This document shows, piece after piece, positions 1 to 11,919 of a stretch of 64,000 nt of DNA. Source of the stretch: Podarcis raffonei (lineage: Eukaryota > Chordata > Lepidosauria > Squamata > Lacertidae); the NCBI RefSeq assembly GCF_027172205.1, contig NC_070614.1:34958001-35022000 (forward strand), in the 5' to 3' direction. The first letter of the stretch is position 1, and every line of letters starts with the position of its first letter. The position numbers and the translations under genes were made by a program. The notes under the pieces were generated by a model. The model saw only the letters and a program-made list of their open reading frames with translations, was not told the origin of the DNA and did not search any database.

Positions 1-198
1 GAGGGTGAAGCAGAGGAGGAAGATGATGAAGATGAGGAAGAGGCAGAGGACGAGGAGGAGGATGTGGAGGAGGAGGAAGAGGAAGAGGAGGAAGAGCTGC
101 TGCTGGAACTGCTGGAGCTCTGAGAACGGCGCTTACGTTTGCCCACTTCCAAAGGCTGCTCATCACGGTTAGCCTCCTTCAGCACTGGACTTGGTGGC
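1..198 (-). CDS. SRRM2: SRRM2 exon 12, poly-serine segment (partial)
   Basis: The acceptor CCCCAG precedes 198. The exon opens in phase 2 and completes CAG with the giant exon. It reads PPSPVLKEANRDEQPLEVGK, then RKRRSQ and a serine run of about 40 residues, matching human PSPTPAPKEAV...KRKRR-poly-Ser. It continues beyond the left edge. Confidence 0.9.
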
Positions 199-3100
199 CT
201 GGGGCGGGAGAAGAGAAAATGAAGGATAGTATCAAGTTCAGACACACAGGGCAACTGTGTTAAAAGGATTAAGAGAGGTATTGGTGGGTTACTTCTAGAA
301 TCACCATTTTTGTTTCTTTGCCAGGGGAAACTGATACACTAACCTTTGGTGTTTATGGGAAAGGTCCTGGAGACTAGCTGCCTTAGCCCGCCCCCCTTTA
401 CATTTCCGTTATCAGAATGGTTGCTGTTGTTCCCACCAGAACACATTGAAGGCTTCTACACACATTGGCCTACTGCTACATCACAATGGCTACATCTCTC
501 AAGGGGCCAGTGCCACCTCTATGGTTGCCAACTGGGGACAAAGCAGAAACCTCTTGAGTGAAACACTTTGTGATAACGGGTGGGGAGCCTGCACCCTACA
601 AGCTGTCACTGGACAGATTTCAACTCCATCATCTCAGAACCATTGGCCACAATGGACATGGCTGATGGAAGTTGGGAGTCCAACAACATCAGCAAGGACA
701 CAAGTTCACCCCCTACTTCAGGTGTTCTTAGATCAATGTAGAATCATCACCTTCAGTAGGAACAGCAATCTCACTAGTAAGATAATGTCAAAGGAGGTTC
801 TCATTCCTGCTGAAGTTCAAAAATCAGAACAGTATTTCGATTAGTGATTCTAATGATCAGCCTCTTCCATCTCCCAACTCTTGCTTCCTCTTCCCATTCT
901 CCAGTTCCCTAATGCTTTGTTTTCTAGTTCTATCACCCCAAACCATGTCAAAAGTAAATATGAAAAGTACACTGAACTAGAATCTTGGGGAAAGAATCAA
1001 AGGATGTTCACAAACCTAGCCACATGCATTTTATGTGTACAAACACATGCTCTGCAAGGGAGCCCTGCATTTGGTTTCACCAGGTGCGCTTTAAAGGAGC
1101 AAAAGGCTTGCATGGGGCCTGCAGTGCAGATTCAGAGCCCAGATTCCATGTGCCTTCCTGCTACAAAGACACAGTGAAGTGAAACAAGGTTAGCCTCTGG
1201 TGGACAAAGACCACCATTACAGCATTTAAAAACCGTTTCAGCTAACATGACGAACTTTATGAGATCTTTTAAAACTAAGAGGTAAAGTTCTCACCCTCAT
1301 TTGGTAGATTTAAGTGTCAAAACAGAGTGTGGAGAGAGAAGCCATGAAAAGCAAGAGGTAAAGTCTATGACATTTCTATGCCAAGCTTAAGAAACATACA
1401 AGATATGGACACTGGCCATCCACAAGCAGAATCTGGGATAGCTAAGCTATACAGGTCATGTTATGCCCTTTTTGCTTAAGGAAGCCTCTCATACGGACAC
1501 CTATTGGCAACTAGGTAAGAGAGAGGACCGGCTGAAAAGGGGATGGCAAACATGCATCCTTGTACCCTTCCCAAGCCTACTTAGTTTCTGTGCTAAGGAA
1601 TGGAGATGCTTTTATGCCCCTCCAATGGCCAGCATACAAACAAAGGTTACCAGATTCTTAATAACTTCTGACAGCTTATTTTCAAGGCTGATATTAGTGC
1701 CAAGACACACTACAGTGGTTAATTTAGCCCACCAAAGGAAGGAGGATTGAACTATTAGCTTGCGCTTGTTATATTGGGGCAGCCAACCCCTGACCTGAAG
1801 AGCTGATGCAATCACCCAAGGAAGTTTTTCTGGCCCTCCAAGACCCCCCCCCCAATTCTGGAGGTGGCAAAAAGATAAAATAAATTTTAAGTACATACAG
1901 TCCTGAAGAGGGTGAAGATCCTTGTGCCCTGCTTGAGATGTAAATCTTCCTCTCCTCAGCCATCAGGCTGGAGTGGAGAGAGGAAAATTACCAGCTGAGG
2001 TGGTGTAGGTGGGGGACAACACCTACTACTGACAATCTGTGCCCAAACAGTTGACCAAGAGTGAAGGCACCCCTCAGGCCACAAAAGGTTAGCAACCAGT
2101 TGAGCTTTGCATAAAAATCTTACAGAGAATAATATCTCTTGGTTTTCAAGGTCTTAGCTATTTCACACTCTCAGCCTGCATAGAAAAACACACATTTCAA
2201 GTATCAGATGAAATGGATTTTGTCCCCAAATTTTTCATGCTATAATGTGAGTCTTTCAAGGTGCTACAAAACTCCCTTTTCTGGAGTGGAAGGCACAATG
2301 TGGAGTTGTACAGTGGAGATGGTTGGAAAACAAGGCACAGAGGGTCAGAGGTACGGATACCCTGAGTAAATACAGCAGAACAGGTGACCTAGCTTCATGT
2401 AAGACAGGTATGAACAGTGATTACTAGCAACTTAAGAGAGCGGGAACGGGGGAGGGGGCGGGTGAGAGAGAGAAATATAGGCTCTTACTGTTTTGGTACA
2501 ATCTCCGCCTCAAGGTCTTTTGCCGGCTGATCCGGGGGGATGGACTCAGATGAGCTGGATTCAGAATCGGAATCAGAAGACGATGAGGAAGAGGAGGAGG
2601 AGGAGGAGGAAGAAGTGGTGGAGGAAGCAGATGAACTTCTCTTCACCTTTGAAGGAGCAGAGGGTAGCGGAGAGGGGGGAGCCAGTTGTGGGGCAGTAGA
2701 AGAGCTGCTCCTGGTGTTCTCCATGGCAACAGACGCCAGCTGTGGCTCAGCCTCTAGGGTGGGGAGGCGCCCTGCAGGCCTCTCTGCTACTTTTCCTTCA
2801 GATACAAACTCCTCTTCTTTGGGGGCTGGGGCTAGCACAGAAACCAGGGCTGGCAAGGGGCTGGAGGACTCAGAGGAGGAGGAGGAGGACCGAGCTTTAA
2901 CAGGAGAAGGGGAGTCTGCATGGGAACTGCTTCTCCCTGACAAAGGAGCACCAGCAGCTGTCTCATCCCTAACCGTGGAAGGATGAAAGACCTGACTCCT
3001 ATCTCCAGGGCTGTCTCGGACAGTCGTGGAACCACCATTCTTTGACACGGCAGATGGAGCAGGAGACAGGGCCTTTCGAGCTACGGGAGAGTCCTCACAT

Positions 3101-6100
3101 GGTGGGGTTGGAGTGCGAGGGATGGCAGTGTTGCTTTTGCTGTGCCATAGTGAGGGTGCTGATGACTTCTCCTGGATGTCAGACTTGGGGTATTTCTCCA
3201 GCACAGGAGGAGAGCGGGATTTCCTTCCTGGAGAGGTGCAGATTTCTCGGGAGCCTGATCTGGAATGCTTCCTCACAGGAGACGACCGAAAATCAGGAGA
3301 CACTCTGGACCCAGTGCTTTTGTAGGTTGCTGTTATTCGCGGGGCATCTAATCTGGGAGGTGAACGGGATGCATTCCGGCTGGTAGCACTCCGCTGTGGC
3401 GACAGCCTAGACATCTCTCTCCGTGCTGGTGATCGGGAATGGCCTCTGCGCGGTGAGGCGACTGAGCGCTCACCCTTCCATGTGAAGCGAGATTTGTCTT
3501 GACGGGAAGGGGATCTTGAGCAGCTTCGGCCTGGGGACGAGATGGACCTTTCCCGCCGTAATGAGCCCCGAGACTTGTCTCGCCGCCTGGAGAGCGAACG
3601 GGAACGACTCCTCCATGACAAAGAGCCAGATCTTCCCCGTCGCAAGGAGGTTCGAGGTCGGCTGTCACAGTGAGATGACGATTCAGACCTATGTGGATGC
3701 ATGCTGGTGTTTGACCTCTGCCTGGAGCGTGATCTGGACCTCTGTCTCAGAGGTGTTCTAGATTTCCGTCTAGGGCTCAGTGGTGACATAGATCTCCGTC
3801 TTCTTGTAATTGGTGTTCTAGACTTCTCTCTGGCTCGTGGAGATGAACCAGACCTTCGACGTCGTGGTGGGGTTCTAGATTTTATTCTGGGTCTTGGAGA
3901 GGATCCAGATCTGCGGCGGCGGCGTGGTGGGGTTCTGGACTTCATTCGTGGTCTTGGGGATGAACCAGACCTGCGTCGCCTTGGTGGGGTTCTGGACTTC
4001 ATTCGTGGTCTTGGAGATGATCCAGACCTACGTCGTCTGGGGGGTGTCCTGGACTTCATTCGTGGTCTTGGAGATGATCCAGACCTACGTCGTCTGGGGG
4101 GTGTCCTGGACTTCACTCTGGGCCTTGGTGGTGACCCAGACCTACCACGCTTTGGTGGAGTTCTGGATTTTGCTCTAGGCCTGGGTGGAGACCTTGATAT
4201 CCTGCGTCTTACAGGTGTCCTTGATTTTACTGCCGGTCTGGGAGGTGACGGAGATCTGCTTACAGATTTTTCTTTTCTATCTGGTGAAGACTCTGAACTG
4301 CTCTCACTGTTGTGTATTCTTGGCTTCTCTTTAACCTCTGAATACGACCCTGACCTGCTCCTCCGAGGTGCATCTCTGAGTGCCTCTTTCTTCTCTACAG
4401 GAGAAACCTTTGACGTCTCACTTGCTTCTGGAGAAGCTCCAGGTCTGTTGTGCTTTGCAACAGCTGGAAGTGTGCTGTTCTCTGGTTCTGGAGATGAATC
4501 TGACCTGCTGTGTGCTGGCGATGATACAGATTTGCTTTTGTTGACTGAAAGTGTTACAGAGCGACTCAGTCGTGGAGGTGATCGAGATTTATTGTCTTCT
4601 GGAGAAGACGTTGATGAAGAGGAGGAGGAAGAGGAGGAGGAGGTGGTGGAGGAAGAAGAGGAGGAAGAAGAAGAGGAAGATCCAGATCTACTTCGCCTTG
4701 ATGGAATCTCTGACTCTGTGAGTACTGATGACCCAGGCTGGCCTTGACTTGGTGGAGACTTCAATTTCTCTTTCCCAGGGGGAGATGAACCTAATTTACT
4801 TTTCCGGAATGGTGATGCAGCTCTCTCCATTACTGCCAATGATTTGTTGTGCCTTGCAGGTGACCCAGATTTTGACTTTATTTCTTGGGATTTATTTTGT
4901 TTTGGGGGAGATTTAGATTTGCCATTTAGTTCAGGAGATGATCTGGACCCACTTCTCCTCATAGGTGATCTAGACTTCTCTCTCACTGCTGGAGAGGAGA
5001 GCCCAGGCCTGACCTGAATCAACGGTGATGTGACTTTCTTTGTCTCAGGAGAGTACTTGGACTTGCTCCTGGAAGGAGATTTAGATTGCTCCTTGACCAA
5101 TGGAGAGGAACCAGACCTGCTTCGCCTTGCTGGTGATCTGGATTTCTTCAACTCCAAAGAGCCGGTTGTACATTTTCCCAGTGGTGAAGTGGATTCCTTC
5201 TTCAGTTCCAAAGATGATCCAGATGTAGTTCGTCTTGGTGGAGACAGAGATTTCTCCCTCAAAGCTGGAGGTGATCCAGACAAGCTCTGCCTTCGGACTG
5301 GTGATCTAGGCTTTTCTTTTGCTGCTAGAGACCTTCCAGATCTGCTTCGCTGCAGTGGGGGTGTAGACTTTGGTTCTGAAGAGGCTGTTCGTCTTGGAGG
5401 GGATAATGAGTTTTCTTTTGTTGATGACTGAGAGGAACCAGACCGGTCTCGTCTTGGAGATGATCTTAATTCCTTCTGCAGCCCTGGAGAGGACCTTGAC
5501 TTCGTTTTCACTTCTGGGGAAGACTCAGACCTGTTTCGCCTTCTGGAGGATCCAGACCTACTGCGTCTTGCAGGTGAGTTAGATTGGCTTCTTCTAGAAG
5601 ACATTTTAGATTTCTCTTCAACTGCTGAAGAATCCTCAAACTTCCTTGTATGTCTTGGAGATGAGCCAGATCTGCTCCTTGAGGACACGCTAGATTTATT
5701 TTTGACTGCTGGAGGTGTCCTGGATTGACTTCGCCTTGCTGGTGATCTGGATTTCTTTTTTGGTGTTGAAGAACCAGACCTGCTTTGCCGTGGAGATAAC
5801 CTGGACTTCGTTTTCAGCCTGGGTGAGGAACTAGAGCGACTGCGCTGTGGTGGTGTTCTTGATTTTTTCTTCCTTGACCTTGGAGATGAACCTGAACAAC
5901 TTCTTCTAGGAGACAACTGTGATTTCTTCTTTGCCTTTGGAAGTGATCCAGATCGACTGCGCCGGGGAGAAACACGTAATCTGCTTCTTGATTCAGGAGA
6001 TGAGCCAGACTGGCTACGCCGCAAAGGTTTTCTGGACCTCTCTCTCATTTGGGGGGAGGAACCAGATCGGCTTCTTCTTGAAGAAATTCTAGAGGCCTTC

Positions 6101-9100
6101 CGATCCGGAGATGACACAGACCTACTTCGCCTTGCTGAAATCAACGACTTCTCTCTCCTTGGTGAAGAGCTTGACCTTCCTCTCCTGGGAGGAGTTCTGG
6201 TTCTAGATCGCCCTCTTCTGGGTTGAGTTCTGGATCGAGACCTTGCTCGTCTGGGTGGAGTTCTGGATCGAGACCTGCCCCTTCTTGGTGGGGTTCTTGA
6301 ACGTGACCTTCCTCTTCTTGGTGGGGTTCTTGACCGTCCCCATCTCCCACTATTTCTGCTTCTAGACCAGCCATGCCTTTGGGGAGTTCTAGAACGAGAC
6401 CAGCCACGCCTCTGAGGTGTCCGTGATCGGCCCCATCTAGGAGGACTTCGTGAGCGTGACCTGCCCCACCGCTGGGGTGTTCTTGACCGGCCCCGCCACT
6501 GAGGGCTGCGAGAACGGAGCCTTCTTGGAGGAGTACGTGAACGGGATCGAGCACGTCTCTGAGCAGAGCGAGACCTTCCCCTCCTTGGAGGTGTGCGTGA
6601 TCTGCCTCTCTTAGCTGGGGTGCGTGACCGAGATCTACCTCTTCGAGCAATGGGTGTTTGGGAGAGAGATCTATCCCTCCGACTGCTCCTTGACTTGTTG
6701 CCCCTGGCTGGAGGGGTGCCCGATAATTCACGACGAGATGTGACCTTGGCAGCCTGCTTTTGCCCAGAGCGGGAGACTTCGGGGGATGAACTAGACCTCT
6801 CTCTGTGTGTGGAGGTCTTCTCTTTGCCTTGCCTTTTAGGAGGCTCCTCTGGAGAAGAGCTACGGGAAACTAGGGCTGGCTTGGTTGCTGGGGAAGGAGA
6901 AGAGGAGGAAGAAGAGGAGCAGCTACCACTGTCTGAAGGAGAACAAGAGCGCTGAGGTGGAGAGCCATCGGGTGAGCCCTTCCTCAGCTTTGTCTCACTG
7001 GCTTTAGAAGTAGGAGATGAGGCAGCTGCCAGCTTCTCCTTCTGGTCAGTTGATGATTTAGCCTTGGATGGTAGAGTCCCATTACGATCCTCTGTCTGCT
7101 TCTTAGGGGGTGGGGACACACTCTCCTTCGAGGAGGAATGCTTGTGCCCCGAGACGCTTTCCCGAGAAGGATCACTTGGCATTGGGGAGCGATGCTTGAA
7201 CCTTGAATCCCGCTCAAATGATGGAGAGGATTTCCGATCCCCATGCCGAGCAGACTTCCTCTCCTTTTCTCTTTCCTTCTCTCTGGCAGGAGAGGGGCTG
7301 CCAGAGCGCTGGCGGGTTTCACGTACTGGAGAATGCTTGGACATAGTTTTCTGGACAACAGGAATTTTTTAAAAAAAACAAAAACAACCTGTTAGTATTA
7401 CAACCCCGACTCCATGATTTTTCTCCTCCAAATATAATCAAGTCCTGCTGAAATCCCTAAGGAATCTCTGTTGCAAGTCACTAAAGTATAATGCCATACC
7501 TCCCGCTTTTCTCTGCTTTCTCGAGGGCTTGGGCTCCTGCCCCGCCGGACAAGCTCGGGAGAAGATGAGCGTGTTCTCTCTGGCGGATTCTTGGAAACTG
7601 CCTCAGTTTCCGCTTGCTTCCGTGAAGGTGCAGAGGGAGACTTGCTCTGTCGCCTTAAGGAGGCCCGCTTCTGGGCTATGGGACTACCTGACCTGCAGAT
7701 GATAAATAACTATCAGAGGCTTGAAATGTGAGTTATTTTCAATAGTCTGCCCAAGTCTGAAATCTGGTTTCAAGAACATTGGACTGGTGTGAGGAAGGAA
7801 TAGAGGGAACTTTGGATCTCCATCCCAAAGCCATACCTGCTACGGGAGGCATCTGAAGAGGAAGAATCATCTGGGGAGGAGGAACGATCCCGTCGGCCTT
7901 TTTGAGATGCACTCTCGCTGGTGGACCTAAGAGGGTTAGAAATGTGAGCAGAAAGGATGCAAAAAAAAAAACAAAACAAAACAAAAAGACCACCTTTAGC
8001 AAGGAGGGATCTTGGTAGTGGCGAGAAAAAGGTGGTTTTTACCTCCTGCGTTTCTTTTCCTTAGATTTGTGTTTGCTCTTGGGACTTGGGGACCTGGAAA
8101 AAGACATTTGTTTTGAAACATTCTGTAAACATTGCACAGCCATTATTTCCATCTCAGTTCCTACAGTACCCACTGCAGAACATCCCCATCCCTAGGAATA
8201 ACCAAGAAGCTATTACTAAACATATATCTCTAAAACACCGCCACACAATTCATAACAAGATCAATGCAACATGTAGCTAGTAACATTGGATGTACACGTG
8301 GGACATTCAGATTCAAGTCACCACTCAACAATGAAAATCACAGGCTATCCTCTGAGAACTCACAATTTCTCAGTTCTGATTGGTTGAGAATACAAGCAAA
8401 GTAAAATCAGAATTGCAAAGAACTCTCGATACCCAAATGCATTTTTAAAAAGTTAAGACTTACCTGTGCTTTCTTTTCTTTGACTCTGACCTACAAAAAA
8501 AAAAACACCACAGGGTCTTATATACTTCAGCTTATTGCCAGTCACCTAACAACATAATAGTATGCCCAGAAATCTTGATACTGGATGAAAAGTGATGACT
8601 TCCCTCCACCCCAGTCCTACACAAGATGCCTTCAGACAAAGAATCTCTGACAAGAGATAGCTACATATAGGGTGAGAAAGGCCCCAAACTCTACATCATG
8701 TAACCTCTTTTGTAGCGGAAGACAAGACAACCGTACACCACAGAAAGCAAGGTCTGTTCTCTCATGCACACTTGAAGACAGAACCATAAGCTATTTAAGG
8801 AACACTGAAAATAACCATCAGCTGAAGAGATGAAGATCCTAAAGCCCAGTCTATCACACTAAGCCAGCCTATCTCTCCCAAGACAGCCCCTTACCTGTGT
8901 TTCTTTTTCTTTGAACTTTTCTTCCTCTCCCTCCGAGAAGGTGATCTGCTCTCAGATCTGAAGAGACAAACAAAAGGGACATGTTACATGTGGCAAGGGG
9001 TAATGGAGACCCACACATCCCAGATCCCTTACTCTCTCCCCTCACCCCAGCTAGCCAAACTCTAACTGACACCCTCTTCTCGCCACATCTCACCACTGCC

Positions 9101-11919
9101 TTTGTTCATGCACCCACCTGCCTCTGTCTTTCTTCTTTTTCTTCTTCTTCTGTTTTGGGGATGGTGAGCGGGAACTGCTAGACTCTTTAACAAGACTGGG
9201 AAAACACAGAAAAATGGTGAAAACCCAACTCCCGAACAGGCTCCAAAATAACGGCCCTCCCTTCCTTCCTTCCTCTCCCCATTCCTCCCAACAAATCCCC
9301 AAGCAGGCAACTAGGCTGCCAAATAAAAATTCTCAAGTTTAGGGGTATTAGCATCCACACCACAAAAGGTATATTAGGGAGTCCCAGTATCGTTAACAAC
9401 CATTACAAAAATTATGTCAAAACTACAGCCAATTAATCAAGCAAAGAGATCAATAACTCATGTCAAAATACAAATCAGATTTTTAAATACATATATATTT
9501 AATAAACACATCATCTGATGTAATCTTAACCCAAGGCAAGGCTTGTATTATATAGTGAACGTCAAACAACTGCTATCAAATAATACCTATTTCTTAAACA
9601 AAAAAATACAACAAATTGTTTCCCAATCCATGTAAAGCGACAAGAGCTCAACTGAGGTAGGCACACCCATGTCTACCTCCCCAACTTCTACCTTTCCTTT
9701 CCTCAGCAAGGATGCCCACATACCTGTACTGCTTTTGCTGTTCCTGCTGCTGCTTAGCTGCTGCTGCTGCTGCTGCAGCAGCAGCAGCTGTTGCTGCCTC
9801 CTTAGCCCTGCGGTTGGGGTCAAAGGAGCTGCCATCCACATAGTTGTCACTAATTCCAAAGGCAGCTCTAAGCCTCTCGTTCTTCTTTTCATTGGCCTCA
9901 GCCAGCTGATGGGTCTCTGTGACACTGGAGAAGAACAGAAATAGTTACTACAAGGGGGAAACTAGAGGTTATGAGGCAAGCCCAAGGTAAGTATGGGAAG
10001 AGCAACAAGCCCCACAAGGAATGGAAAGGAGGTGGGGCGCTAATGAATCAGTCAACTCATCAGAATCAAAATCCACCAAGGTGCCTTACTTACGTCGGCT
10101 TCTGCTGCTGTTCCCCCTCCTTGACCACTGCTACATCCTTCTCCAAAAGCATCATCCGAAAAGTGGCTACCTTTTCCTGGATCTCCCCTTCTCCATACCT
10201 GGGTTGAGAACACCAGAAAATATTTTACAAGGCTTACCAGATGGGTCCCATAAACAAGGTAACCAGTCTCTAATGAGGTAGTAGGCAGTGCTGCTAAGGG
10301 ACACGAATTGTAACAGATTGAAAACACTGACTACTTCCATCTAACACAGCATAGTACTTATGACTTACATGTAAAACAAAGACTTAAGCACAGCCCCCCC
10401 ACACACACATCATGACCTAGCTAAGTGTCCTTCTATGAACCACTATTCTCTCAGCCTCAACCTCCCTGAGATCTGCAATTTAGAGATAGTATTACAACAC
10501 CTCTGCATAGGAGGATCATCATTATCAATAAAGCATTTGACTCGAACTTCAAAGTATTTTATAAAAAGCTAAGCAAAGTTGTTACTCCCCCAAAAGGAAT
10601 AATTTTCTACTACAAATGAAAATGTCATCTTCATTCCTGGAATTCAGCAAAACAAAATCAACAAATTTAACTCTTCTTGCAATACACATAAAATTGATTG
10701 AACACCTACTAAATGTAAAGTAACTTCACTCTGCTACATATATTGAAAGCACTTCTGAACAAGTACCACTGAAACCAACAGACAGCAAGCGGCCAGTGCC
10801 ACAACGCATATGTACACCTAGCATGTATGACATGATTTCTCATACTTTCAACTCCTTGAGGCAGCTAAAAATTACTGAGGTCCTCCCATGACAAAATGGT
10901 AATATATATAGGCGGTTTGGTACTATCAGCAGGCAATTACCGACATCTAATCCATATTTAGAAATTACTAAATTCTTTGCCAAAGCGTTTTCCTGGTGAC
11001 AATGAGGTCCATAGTTTAACTTTCCTCAAGCATAGTAGACGTTTACTCAGGAGGTACTAAAACCCAGCCCCCCTACTGACTAATCCAGAGAATTGACAGA
11101 TCCAGAGGCTCACTTTAAGTAGAGAAGGCTTTTTCCCCACTCCCACTCCTAAGTATTTTTACCCATTTCATGTAAATTCTTCTCCCATTCACCTTTCATG
11201 CTCAACTTGTACTTCATTCCCCCACCCTACCCTACCCTCAGGCCTGGTCCTTGAACATGTTCACTTATTCTTCCCATTTCAGTTTTCCTCTTCTCTACTC
11301 CTAGTTTATTTATACCTGTATTATTAATCATAAATATGTAACTTTCCCATTTCCTTCGATACCTAAGCTCACCCTTTGCCCTTAGAGGAAGGACAGCTTT
11401 TCCTTCCTCGTCCCTGCATCCTAACTTTGTCTACCTTCCATCATTGCTGTGCTAACAGATCAGAGTAATTGGCCAGTTACCAAGACCAAGGTTGCCAACA
11501 AATGAAGGCAGAAATCCCAGGTGCAATGTCCACATACCCCACATTCCCATACCCCACCTTCTTCCACAATTGCTATCAGCCTTATTCATTCAACAGCTGC
11601 CACTATCTCCATGCTTATTTTTAAACCCCCGTTGTTATATTCCAAATATCTCTGCTTCCCTATTGCCTACTACAACCTACCCCTGCTCTTCCATGAGTTC
11701 AGCCAACTCTAAGCATTTCAGCTCAACCTTCCGCTTGCGCTCGTGGTCCAGGATGTCCTGGTTGGGTTTTTTAACCAGGGATGACTCCAGCTTCCTCAAC
11801 TCCTCTTCTGACTTGTAGTCAGTGCGATCTTTCTTGTGGCGCACGGCCGAGAGGTTGCGCTGCACGTAACCGTTGGTGCCGCTGCCCCGGGGAGTGGGGA
11901 GTCCTATCCCATTGTACAT
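1..11919 (-). CDS. SRRM2: SRRM2 (SRm300) coding region, 11 coding exons, 3' end outside the window
   Basis: Serine/arginine repetitive matrix protein 2 is a large disordered scaffold of nuclear speckles and a spliceosome component whose N-terminus contacts the catalytic core through its cwf21 domain. The N-terminus MYNGIGLPTPRGS is the vertebrate SRRM2 start. Exons (minus strand) are 11681-11956 (ATG at 11919), 10094-10198, 9724-9924, 9118-9195, 8895-8957, 8464-8490, 8043-8093, 7837-7926, 7500-7692, 2489-7350 and 1-198. All junctions are GT-AG and phases match at each one, giving 6,107 coding bases, or about 2,035 residues. Counting the non-coding first exon, the giant exon is number 11, as I recall for human SRRM2. 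Human SRRM2 is about 2,750 residues; the lizard giant exon (4,862 nt) is clearly shorter. The last exon or exons lie left of position 1. Identification is very secure; exact 5' and 3' transcript ends are not. Confidence 0.95.
199..2488 (-). other. SRRM2 intron 11
   Basis: A 2.3-kb intron bounded by GTAAGA and CCCCAG. I see no recognisable gene or intact transposon in it. The short open frames here have no coding character. Confidence 0.85.
2489..7350 (-). CDS. SRRM2: SRRM2 giant exon 11, RS/SP repeat body
   Basis: 4,862 nt open throughout, from acceptor TGTCCAG to donor GTAAGA, about 1,620 residues. It encodes the disordered RS domain. In protein order it holds an SP-rich lead, an array of RGRSRSRTPPRR units (about 6690-6180), SSP/RRSRSGS units with period near 20-30 residues (about 6100-4950), poly-serine (about 4680-4615), a 19-residue tandem array (about 4240-3770), another RS block, and a poly-serine tail (about 2625-2576) ending DLEAEIVPK. 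Such tracts are heavily phosphorylated and drive speckle condensation in the known family. The human equivalent is about 2 kb longer and its corresponding repeats have a different unit, so the arrays are evolving within lineages. Confidence 0.95.
3770..4240 (-). repeat. SRRM2: 57-bp coding tandem array in SRRM2 (19-residue RS units)
   Basis: About seven units whose core reads KSRTPPRRRRSGSSPRPRM, with 57-bp spacing. Two neighbouring copies around 3985-4110 are almost base-identical, and one unit has an extra arginine. The near-identity of neighbours points to recent unequal exchange. Confidence 0.85.
6180..6690 (-). repeat. SRRM2: RGRSRSRTPPRR coding repeat array in SRRM2
   Basis: Roughly fifteen imperfect units of 10-13 residues (RGRSRSRTPPRR, WGRSRTPQRR and variants), coded by diverged triplets. 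Units like this occur in the same place in human SRRM2. They are the core RS repeats of the protein. Confidence 0.8.
7500..7692 (-). CDS. SRRM2: SRRM2 exon 10, SP/RS-rich segment
   Basis: 193 nt, phase 2 to phase 0, acceptor CTGCAG and donor GTATGG. It encodes SGSPIAQKRASLRRQSKSPS and continues to SPSPRESREKRE, then joins KTMSKHSPV in the giant exon. This is the only exon before the giant one whose length is not a multiple of three. Confidence 0.9.
7837..7926 (-). CDS. SRRM2: SRRM2 exon 9, STSESAS...SRS segment
   Basis: 90 nt, phase 2-2. It encodes STSESASQKGRRDRSS, then SPDDSSSSDASRS, corresponding to human STSADSASSSDTSRSRS. The acceptor is CTCTTAG and the donor GTATGG. Confidence 0.91.
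8043..8093 (-). CDS. SRRM2: SRRM2 exon 8, SPSPKSKHKSKEKKR segment
   Basis: 51 nt, phase 2-2, acceptor TTTCCAG and donor GTAAAA. The product SPSPKSKHKSKEKKRR aligns with human SPTPKSKRKSKDKKRK. Confidence 0.92.
8464..8490 (-). CDS. SRRM2: SRRM2 exon 7, 27-nt microexon
   Basis: 27 nt, phase 2-2. It encodes SESKKRKHR, identical to the human run at this point. The acceptor is TTTTGTAG and the donor the strong GTAAGT. This is too short to show as an open reading frame; it is found by protein homology plus both splice sites. Confidence 0.92.
8895..8957 (-). CDS. SRRM2: SRRM2 exon 6, RRERKKSSKKKKH segment
   Basis: 63 nt, phase 2-2, acceptor CTTCAG and donor GTAAGG. It encodes SESRSPSRRERKKSSKKKKH, matching human SESSSPRRERKKSSKKKKH. 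A basic, disordered segment. Confidence 0.92.
9118..9195 (-). CDS. SRRM2: SRRM2 exon 5, SP-rich and poly-lysine segment
   Basis: 78 nt, phase 2-2. It encodes SLVKESSSSRSPSPKQ, a poly-lysine run, then DRGR; human has SLVRESSSSRSPTPKQ followed by poly-lysine. The acceptor is TCCCAG and the donor GTGGGT (weaker than its neighbours). It is probably part of the nuclear localisation and speckle-targeting low-complexity region. Confidence 0.92.
9724..9924 (-). CDS. SRRM2: SRRM2 exon 4, conserved TETHQLAE segment with poly-Ala/Gln insert
   Basis: 201 nt, phase 2-2, acceptor CTCCAG and donor GTATGT. It encodes VTETHQLAEANEKKNERLRA, then AFGISDNYVDGSSFDPNRRA, close to human. A run of about a dozen alanines and a Q-rich piece (KQQQEQQKQY) then replaces the short proline-containing human linker. 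The alanine run is coded by (GCT)n passing directly into (GCA)n, so the DNA is a CTG/CAG palindrome near 9757-9793. Confidence 0.93.
10094..10198 (-). CDS. SRRM2: SRRM2 exon 3, rest of the cwf21 domain
   Basis: 105 nt, phase 2 at both ends, acceptor CCCAG and donor GTAAGT. It encodes YGEGEIQEKVATFRMMLLEKD, matching human YEEQQIQEKVATFRLMLLEKD, followed by a short glutamine-containing linker ending KPT. Together with exon 2 it completes the cwf21 helical hairpin. Confidence 0.93.
10199..11680 (-). other. SRRM2 intron 2
   Basis: AT-rich and pyrimidine-rich intron sequence. Nothing gene-like or clearly repetitive is seen. Confidence 0.8.

Noticed and set aside
3701-4747. 348-codon plus-strand open frame rich in DPDLRR and VLDF
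   Set aside because: It is the antisense of the SRRM2 RS repeats; repetitive codons keep the reverse frame open.
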